Positions 58,880 to 64,000 of a stretch of 64,000 nucleotides of DNA are shown piece after piece. The position numbers and the translations under genes were made by a program. Position 1 is the stretch's first letter. Each line of letters begins with the position of its first letter. Source of the stretch: Halobellus sp. MBLA0158. Lineage in GTDB: Archaea; Halobacteriota; Halobacteria; Halobacteriales; Haloferacaceae. The notes below the pieces were generated by a model that saw nothing but the letters and a program-made list of their open reading frames with translations, ran no database searches and was not told the DNA's origin. The DNA lies in the NCBI RefSeq assembly GCF_041477585.1, contig NZ_JBGNYA010000001.1, positions 2,914,001 to 2,978,000 on the forward strand, in the 5' to 3' direction.

Positions 58880-59947
58880 CTACTCCAGCGCCAGTCCGAG
58901 CGAGTGCGCCGGCGCCTCCAGCGGACTCGTCGGAAGCCCAGCCCGCACCTCGGGGTCGTTGTAGCCGCCGGGGGCGACGTCGTTCGGGCCGTCCGGGTAG
59001 AACAGCGCGGCCAGGAGTTGAATGTGGTCGCGGCCGACGCCGAGTTCGAACTGGCCGCCGCCGTACAACTGCACGCCGCGCGCGTCGGCCCACTCGATCG
59101 TCTCGAACAGCGACTGCACGGTCCCGAAGCGCGAGGGCTTGACGTTCAGCCAGCGCGGCTCGAACGGCAGGTCCTCGACCGATTCGACGCCGGTGATCGG
59201 GTAGTCCCACGATATCCGCCCCTCCTCGCCGTCGAAGAGCGGGCGCGTCTCCGACGTGAGCGCGGGATCCTCGATGACGGCGTCGGGGAACGCGTCGACG
59301 AGTCGCGCGTAGAGGTCCGGATCCGGCTCGGCGTCGACCTCCGTGCCCTCGTAGAGCCCCTTCAGATCGAGGATCCGGACCGCGTCCGTGGCGGCGACCG
59401 CCTCGATCAGGTCGGCGTCCCAGTCGGGCGTGGGGTCGAGCTTGAACTCGACATCGGGATACTCGTCGCGCATCGCGTCCAGGCGGTCGGTCGTCGGCGG
59501 GTCGCCGAGCCGCATCGAGGCGACAAAGCGGATCGGGTCGGGATCGCGGCCGACCGCCTCGCCGAGCGAGCGGTCGTTCTGTCGGAGCGCCAGATCCAGC
59601 CCCGCGGACTCCAGCGCCCAGCGGCGGTAGTGGTACCCCGGCTCCCGCTCGGGGTCCTTCGTCGGGAAGAGGTCGATTTCGTCGAGCCGCTCGGAAAAGG
59701 ACGCGAACGTGTACTCGCCTTCGAGGTCGAAGGCGGGCGCGTCGGCGAGGGCGTCGTGGTCCTCGGTGTCGTAGGTGACGTCCTCGCCGCGGCCCGTGTG
59801 GGTCGTCCCCTCGGCGTCCGGGCCGGAGAGACGGAACGTCGTCGTGGTCCGGACGAAGCCGCTGGAGGTGTCGCGGTCGCGCCGCGTTCGGTCCGTGGAC
59901 TCGATCGAGAGCGGGAGGTCGGAGACGGCGTCGAAGAGGTCGCTCAT
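58880..59947 (-). CDS. Enolase-superfamily protein (MenC/muconate cycloisomerase type)
   Basis: A 355-residue enolase-like barrel. The N-terminal cap is at about 1-115. Metal ligands in the barrel appear as Asp in ILDLKG, Glu in VIEDPALTS and Asp in ISWDYPITG, with catalytic Lys candidates in FKLDPTPDW and LNVKPSRFG. These match the muconate cycloisomerase/o-succinylbenzoate synthase subgroup. The specific substrate (menaquinone intermediate or sugar acid) is not clear; no other menaquinone gene is near. Confidence 0.8.
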   Translation of the reverse strand: MSDLFDAVSDLPLSIESTDRTRRDRDTSSGFVRTTTTFRLSGPDAEGTTHTGRGEDVTYDTEDHDALADAPAFDLEGEYTFASFSERLDEIDLFPTKDPEREPGYHYRRWALESAGLDLALRQNDRSLGEAVGRDPDPIRFVASMRLGDPPTTDRLDAMRDEYPDVEFKLDPTPDWDADLIEAVAATDAVRILDLKGLYEGTEVDAEPDPDLYARLVDAFPDAVIEDPALTSETRPLFDGEEGRISWDYPITGVESVEDLPFEPRWLNVKPSRFGTVQSLFETIEWADARGVQLYGGGQFELGVGRDHIQLLAALFYPDGPNDVAPGGYNDPEVRAGLPTSPLEAPAHSLGLALE

Positions 59948-60010
59948 CGGAGGGGGTACGCGCGGCGCGGGGAAAAGGCTGGCAGTCGGGCGCGACTCGC
60001 GCGGGCGGGG

Positions 60011-60781
60011 TCAGTCCGGTCCCGACCCGGCAAGCCGCAGTTCCAGTTTCTTCACCCGGGTCGCCAGCGCGGTGAACGTCGCCAGGAACGTGAGGACGAC
60101 CGCCCCGGCGGCCGCGAGCTGGAGCGCGGTCGACCCGCCGACGACGGCGGCGCCGGCGACCGGAAGCGACGTGTGGTGAGGATCGCCGACGATCGGGACG
60201 AAGTAGTCGACGACATCGTTGAAACCGTACCACGCGAGCGCGACGGCGACCGCCCGGACCGGGAAGTCCGCGATCCGATACAAGACGAACGCCTCGACGA
60301 CCATCGCGAGGTGGCTCACGAAGAGGAAGACATAGAGCGGGAGCCAGGTCGTCCGCAGGAACGGCTCGGCGAAGGCCGCGAGGACGTACGGCGTCCACAG
60401 GCCCAGCTTCCAGCAGCCGAAGAACGCCAGCGCCGCGAGGTACTCGTTCGTCCGGCCGAGCTTCCAGCTGGCGAACGCCAGGGCGATAAAGAGCGTCGCC
60501 AGCGGGCTGTCGGGGACGAACGGCCACATCACGACGGGCTCGGCCGCGAACTGCCACGTGATCAGCGGATCCGACAGCGGCAGCGGGTGGAAGCCGTAGT
60601 ACCAGAAGCCGAACAGGGTCCCGAGGAGGTTGATCGCGACGACGACCCAGGCGAACCGGAGTCCGACGTTTTCGAGCCACGTCGGCAGCGGAGCGAGCCA
60701 CCGCGGGAGGGGTTCGGGGTCGGGGAGTCCCGCGCCGGAGACCAGCCTGGAGAGCGGCGACGACGCGTCGGACGGTGCCAT
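60011..60781 (-). CDS. DUF1405 family membrane protein
   Basis: A 256-residue membrane protein with seven helices. It starts [42 protein letters not shown], and has [15 protein letters not shown] near the C-terminus. This is the DUF1405 pattern. ATG 60781 (MAPSDASSP). It lies divergently from pdxS (about 100 bp). Function unknown. Confidence 0.85.
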   Translation of the reverse strand: MAPSDASSPLSRLVSGAGLPDPEPLPRWLAPLPTWLENVGLRFAWVVVAINLLGTLFGFWYYGFHPLPLSDPLITWQFAAEPVVMWPFVPDSPLATLFIALAFASWKLGRTNEYLAALAFFGCWKLGLWTPYVLAAFAEPFLRTTWLPLYVFLFVSHLAMVVEAFVLYRIADFPVRAVAVALAWYGFNDVVDYFVPIVGDPHHTSLPVAGAAVVGGSTALQLAAAGAVVLTFLATFTALATRVKKLELRLAGSGPD

Positions 60782-60854
60782 TATCGACCGCTCGGCGCGG
60801 CGGGAAAAATGGGTGCCGATTCCGGCCAGACGCGGCGGGAGCCCGAGTGATTCG

Positions 60855-60860
60855 TTTAAG
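60855..60860 (+). promoter_or_regulatory. TATA box of pdxS
   Basis: TTTAAG, 25-30 bp before ATG 60885, fits a leaderless transcript. Confidence 0.5.
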
Positions 60861-60884
60861 TGTGTCCGACCGCAATTCCTCTCT

Positions 60885-61793
60885 ATGTCCGAGGAGACCG
60901 ATCTGTCCGAACTCCGCCGCGGGACCGATCTCGTCAAGCGCGGGTTCGCACAGATGCAGAAGGGCGGCGTCATCATGGACGTCGTCGACGCCGAACAGGC
61001 GAAGATCGCGGAGGAGGCCGGCGCGGTCGCGGTGATGGCGCTGGAGGCCGTCCCCGCGGACATCCGCAAGCGCGGCGGCGTCGCGCGGATGGCCGACCCC
61101 GCCGACGTGGCCGAGATCGTCGAATCGGTCTCGATCCCGGTGATGGGCAAGTCCCGGATCGGCCACACGAAGGAGGCCCAGATCCTCGAAGCCGTCGGCG
61201 TCGACATGATCGACGAGAGCGAGGTGCTCACCCCCGCCGACGACCGCTACCACATCGACAAGCGCGACTTCACGGCGCCGTTCGTCTGCGGCGCGCGCAA
61301 CCTCGGCGAGGCGCTCCGCCGGATCGACGAGGGCGCGGCGATGATCCGCACCAAGGGCGAGGCCGGCACCGGCGACGTGAATCAGGCCGTCCACCACCAG
61401 CGCAACATCAAGGGCGCGATCCGCGAGCTCCAGGGCAAGACTCACGAGGAGCGCGAGGCGTGGGCCCGCGAGCACGAGGCGCCCGCGGACCTCGTCCACG
61501 AGACCGCCGAGATGGGGCGGCTCCCGGTCGTGAACTTCGCCGCCGGCGGCATCGCGACGCCCGCCGACGCGGCGCTGATGATGCATCACGGCTGCGACGG
61601 CATCTTCGTCGGCTCGGGCATCTTCGGCGCGGAGAACCCGCCCGCGATGGGCCGCGCCATCGTCGAGGCCGTCAACAACTGGGACGACCCCGAGACGCTC
61701 GCGGAGATCGCCTCGAACCTCGGCAAGGGGATGAAGGGCGAGTCCAACGCCTCGCTCCCCGAAGAGGAGAAGCTCCAGGGCCGCGGCGTCTGA
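60885..61793 (+). CDS. pdxS: Pyridoxal 5'-phosphate synthase, lyase subunit
   Basis: A 302-residue TIM-barrel enzyme making PLP from ribose-5-phosphate, glyceraldehyde-3-phosphate and ammonia. Asp and Lys positions: [32 protein letters not shown] (Lys that binds ribose phosphate), [17 protein letters not shown] (second Lys). It needs PdxT for ammonia, and pdxT is not in the window. The gcvP subunits and other PLP enzymes here use its product. Confidence 0.97.
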   Translation: MSEETDLSELRRGTDLVKRGFAQMQKGGVIMDVVDAEQAKIAEEAGAVAVMALEAVPADIRKRGGVARMADPADVAEIVESVSIPVMGKSRIGHTKEAQILEAVGVDMIDESEVLTPADDRYHIDKRDFTAPFVCGARNLGEALRRIDEGAAMIRTKGEAGTGDVNQAVHHQRNIKGAIRELQGKTHEEREAWAREHEAPADLVHETAEMGRLPVVNFAAGGIATPADAALMMHHGCDGIFVGSGIFGAENPPAMGRAIVEAVNNWDDPETLAEIASNLGKGMKGESNASLPEEEKLQGRGV

Positions 61794-61835
61794 GCGGCCG
61801 TATCCGTTCTGTTCTTTGCTTCCCGTGCGTCCCGA

Positions 61836-62711
61836 TCAGTACAGCGTCGCGCCCTCGCTCACGCGCGTCTGATACGCCCGCGATTCGACGCCGGCCGTCG
61901 AGAACGCGTCGACCATCGCCGAGGCGACGTCCCGCCGGGCCGACTCGCGACAGACGGCGATGACCGCCGGGCCGGCCCCCGAGACCGTCACGCCCGTCGC
62001 GCCCGCATCGAGGGCGGCCTCGCGGACCGCGTCGTAGCCGGTGATCAGTTCCGCACGGGCCGGCGTGACGACGCGTTCGTCCATCCCGCTGCCGACGAGG
62101 GCGGGGTCGTTCCGACACATCCCGACCGAGAGCGTCGCCGCCGAGCCGATCGTGTGGACGATGTCCTCCATCGACGCCGACTCGGGGACGACCCGGCGGG
62201 CGTCGCGGGTCGAGACCGCGATCTCCGGCAGGCACGCGACGAGCGGGATCGACGCGTCGACGGTCGTGACGGCGTCGCCGCGGGCGACGGTGAAGCCGCC
62301 GAGGAGGGCGGGCGCGACGTTGTCGGCGTGGGCCTCGCCGGAGACGACGGCTTCGCCCTCGGCGGCGACGGCGACCAACTCCTGCCGGGAGTAGCCGCGG
62401 TCGTAGAGGGCGTTCAGCGCGACCGCGGCCGCGGCCGAGCTCGCCGCCGAGGAGCCGAGGCCCGAGGAGGGGCGGACGCCCTTGTCGATCTCGATATGCG
62501 CCGGCGCGTCCAGGGCGTCGGCGACCGCGCCAACGACGTTCTTGTCCGGGTCCTCGGGGATGTATTGGCTGCCGACGCCGCGCATCTCGATGGTGGTCCG
62601 GTCGGCCTTCTCGACGCGGACGACGTCGGCGGGACGGTCCAGGGCCACGCCGAACACGTCGAATCCGCTTCCGAGATTCGCGCTCGTCGCGGGGGCCCTG
62701 ACCGTCTGCAT
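61836..62711 (-). CDS. thrB: Homoserine kinase
   Basis: A 291-residue GHMP-family kinase making O-phosphohomoserine for threonine synthesis. The ATP motif is RPSSGLGSSAASSAAAAVALNAL; the start VRAPATSANLGSGFDVFGVALDRPADV is typical. C-terminal GVTVSGAGPAVIAVC is the third GHMP motif. ATG 62711 gives the family start. It converges with pdxS (42-bp gap). Confidence 0.94.
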   Translation of the reverse strand: MQTVRAPATSANLGSGFDVFGVALDRPADVVRVEKADRTTIEMRGVGSQYIPEDPDKNVVGAVADALDAPAHIEIDKGVRPSSGLGSSAASSAAAAVALNALYDRGYSRQELVAVAAEGEAVVSGEAHADNVAPALLGGFTVARGDAVTTVDASIPLVACLPEIAVSTRDARRVVPESASMEDIVHTIGSAATLSVGMCRNDPALVGSGMDERVVTPARAELITGYDAVREAALDAGATGVTVSGAGPAVIAVCRESARRDVASAMVDAFSTAGVESRAYQTRVSEGATLY

Positions 62712-62878
62712 ACGCGTTTCGTTGCCCAACGGCCGGTAAAAAGGTAGCGAACGGTAGCGAACGGAACGCGGGCGACGGCGACGGGATAGCCGGGAGCGCC
62801 GTCGAGACGGCCGCGGCCTCGCGGGACTCAGACCGGACGGAACGGAAAGCACTTTTCGTCGCTCCGAGTAGGCGGCGT

Positions 62879-64000
62879 ATGATCGGCGTCGTCGGCGGCG
62901 GGATCGCGGGACTCGCGGCCGCCTATCGGTTGCAACAGCACGGCCACGAGGTCCAGGTGTATGAGGCGTCGGACCGGATCGGCGGACTGGCGGCGACCTA
63001 CGAGACCGCCGGCGACGACGTCGAGCAGTTCTATCACCACCTCTCCAAGTCCGAAGAGACCATCGTCGAACTCGCCGAGGAGCTGGGCCTCGGCGACCGG
63101 ATCGAGTGGCGCGTCGGCACCAACGGCTACTACGTCGACGGCGTCGTCCACCCGCTCGACACGCCCTGGGAGATCCTCGCGTACCCGCACATGAGCCTCT
63201 ACGACAAGTACAGACTGGGAATGCTCACCCTCGGGGTCGACGTCCGCGGGCTCGTCCCCGACTTCGACGCCTACGACGAACTCGCCGAGTACGAGCACGT
63301 CACCGTCCGGGACTTCGTAGAAGAACACACCACAGAGAGCGTCTACGAGAACTTCGTGGATCCCCTTCTCGACGGGAAGTACGGAGATCGAAAAGACGAC
63401 ATCTCGGCGGCGTGGTTCCTCGGCCGCGTCCGCTTCCGGGGCGAGCGCGACCTCCTCCGCGGCGAGATCCTCGGCTACTTCGACGGCGGCTTCGGCGTCC
63501 TCCTCGACGCCCTGCTCGACGCCGTCGGCCGCGAGAACGTCACGACGAACGCGCCCGTCACCGACCTCACGGTCGCGGACGGCCGGGTGCAGTCGCTGAC
63601 GGTCGACCGCGGCGGCACGGAGGCCGCGCCGGGCGCAGATGCCGAGGATACCCACGACGTCGACGCCGCGGTCGTCGCGACGATGCCGAACGTCCTCGAA
63701 TCGCTGACGGGCTACGCCTGCGAGATCGACTTCCAGGGCGCGGTCTGCGGGCTCGCCACGTTGGACGAGTCCCTGCTCGACACCTACTGGCTGAACGTCG
63801 CCCACGACGCGCCCTTCGGCGCGCTCATCGAGCACACGAACTTCGTCGAGCGGGCGCGCTACGGCGGCGACCACCTCCTCTACGTCGCCGCGTACGTCCA
63901 GGATCGCGAGGAGGAGCTGTGGCGGATGGACGACGACGAGGTCCGGGAGATATGGCTCGACGAGATCGAGTCGATGTTCCCCGACTTCGACCGCGAATCG
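62879..64000 (+). CDS. FAD-dependent oxidoreductase, protoporphyrinogen-oxidase-like (cut by window edge)
   Basis: 374 codons are visible and the frame is open at the window end. Residues 1-30 form the FAD Rossmann motif GVVGGGIAGLAAAYRL with the acidic residue in VQVYEASDRIGGLA. Substrate-binding parts follow (YETAGDDVEQFYHHLSKSEETIVELAEELGL), with LLDGKYGDRKDDISAAWFLGRVRF and AVVATMPNVLESL. The family covers amine oxidase-like enzymes, UDP-galactopyranose mutase-like proteins and carotenoid or porphyrin oxidases. The C-terminus is missing, so a specific role is not given. Confidence 0.85.
   Translation, partial: MIGVVGGGIAGLAAAYRLQQHGHEVQVYEASDRIGGLAATYETAGDDVEQFYHHLSKSEETIVELAEELGLGDRIEWRVGTNGYYVDGVVHPLDTPWEILAYPHMSLYDKYRLGMLTLGVDVRGLVPDFDAYDELAEYEHVTVRDFVEEHTTESVYENFVDPLLDGKYGDRKDDISAAWFLGRVRFRGERDLLRGEILGYFDGGFGVLLDALLDAVGRENVTTNAPVTDLTVADGRVQSLTVDRGGTEAAPGADAEDTHDVDAAVVATMPNVLESLTGYACEIDFQGAVCGLATLDESLLDTYWLNVAHDAPFGALIEHTNFVERARYGGDHLLYVAAYVQDREEELWRMDDDEVREIWLDEIESMFPDFDRES

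Noticed and set aside
58824-61589. A 921-codon minus-strand ORF across several genes
   Set aside because: GC-rich genomes leave long open shadow frames. It runs across pdxS, the DUF1405 gene and the enolase-like gene, which have strong family signatures in other frames.

Overview
The window is a gene-dense stretch of chromosome from a halophilic archaeon (class Halobacteria). The evidence is very high GC, strongly acidic proteins, archaeal informational genes (rps17e, rfcL), archaeal-type HMG-CoA synthase, S-layer glycoproteins with PGF-CTERM tails, an intron-containing tRNA-Met and many small CxxC zinc-ribbon proteins. I cannot name the genus. Most genes sit in short runs of 1-4, and TATA-like elements about 25-30 bp before start codons suggest many leaderless transcripts. 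No CRISPR array, insertion sequence, integrase or replication origin was found.

Layout. 1-5 kb: end of an SNF-family Na+ symporter, a zinc-ribbon protein, acyl-CoA carboxylase pccB-pccX, a winged-helix/TumE-like two-gene module, rps17e. 5-9.8 kb: Lrp regulator divergent from carA, a VapBC-type pair whose antitoxin lacks a start codon, a tandem PH-like-domain protein, a membrane protein of the TVP38/DedA type. 9.8-14 kb: tRNA-Met with intron, dUTPase-fold protein, a GAF-PAS-LOV histidine kinase (putative blue-light sensor), LUD protein, STAS-like protein. 14-20 kb: two tandem paralogous S-layer glycoprotein genes with a lower-GC, mosaic composition. 20-26.5 kb: mch, M48 protease, HAD hydrolase, GTPBP1-like GTPase, J-domain membrane protein, thioesterase. 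26.5-29.2 kb: a metal-regulation cluster with a DtxR-family regulator at the end of a three-gene operon, NifU-type Fe-S protein, and four DtxR/IdeR-like palindromes in the two intergenic regions. 29.2-33.6 kb: complete T-H-PA-PB glycine cleavage operon. 33.7-45.9 kb: MIP18/amidohydrolase pair, NYN protein, TatD hydrolase, HMG-CoA synthase with its Cys-rich and HTH neighbours, acetyltransferase, flavin-barrel protein, rfcL. 45.9-50.7 kb: polar amino-acid ABC importer, heme A synthase, M24 peptidase. 50.8-64 kb: malic enzyme, RNase H, CBS protein, DMT transporter, a CMK-like protein with an altered P-loop, DUF1684, M29 aminopeptidase, enolase-superfamily protein, DUF1405, pdxS, thrB and the start of an FAD oxidoreductase.

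How it fits together. One-carbon and amino-acid metabolism recur (glycine cleavage, methenyl-pterin cyclohydrolase, carA, homoserine kinase, PLP synthase, which makes the cofactor used by the P-proteins). Lipid and CoA metabolism is represented by Pcc, HMG-CoA synthase and a thioesterase. The most interesting parts are the putative iron circuit (26.5-28.9 kb), the mosaic S-layer pair with shared leader elements, the LOV kinase, and the start-less vapB. All functional statements come from reading motifs; no database search was run.
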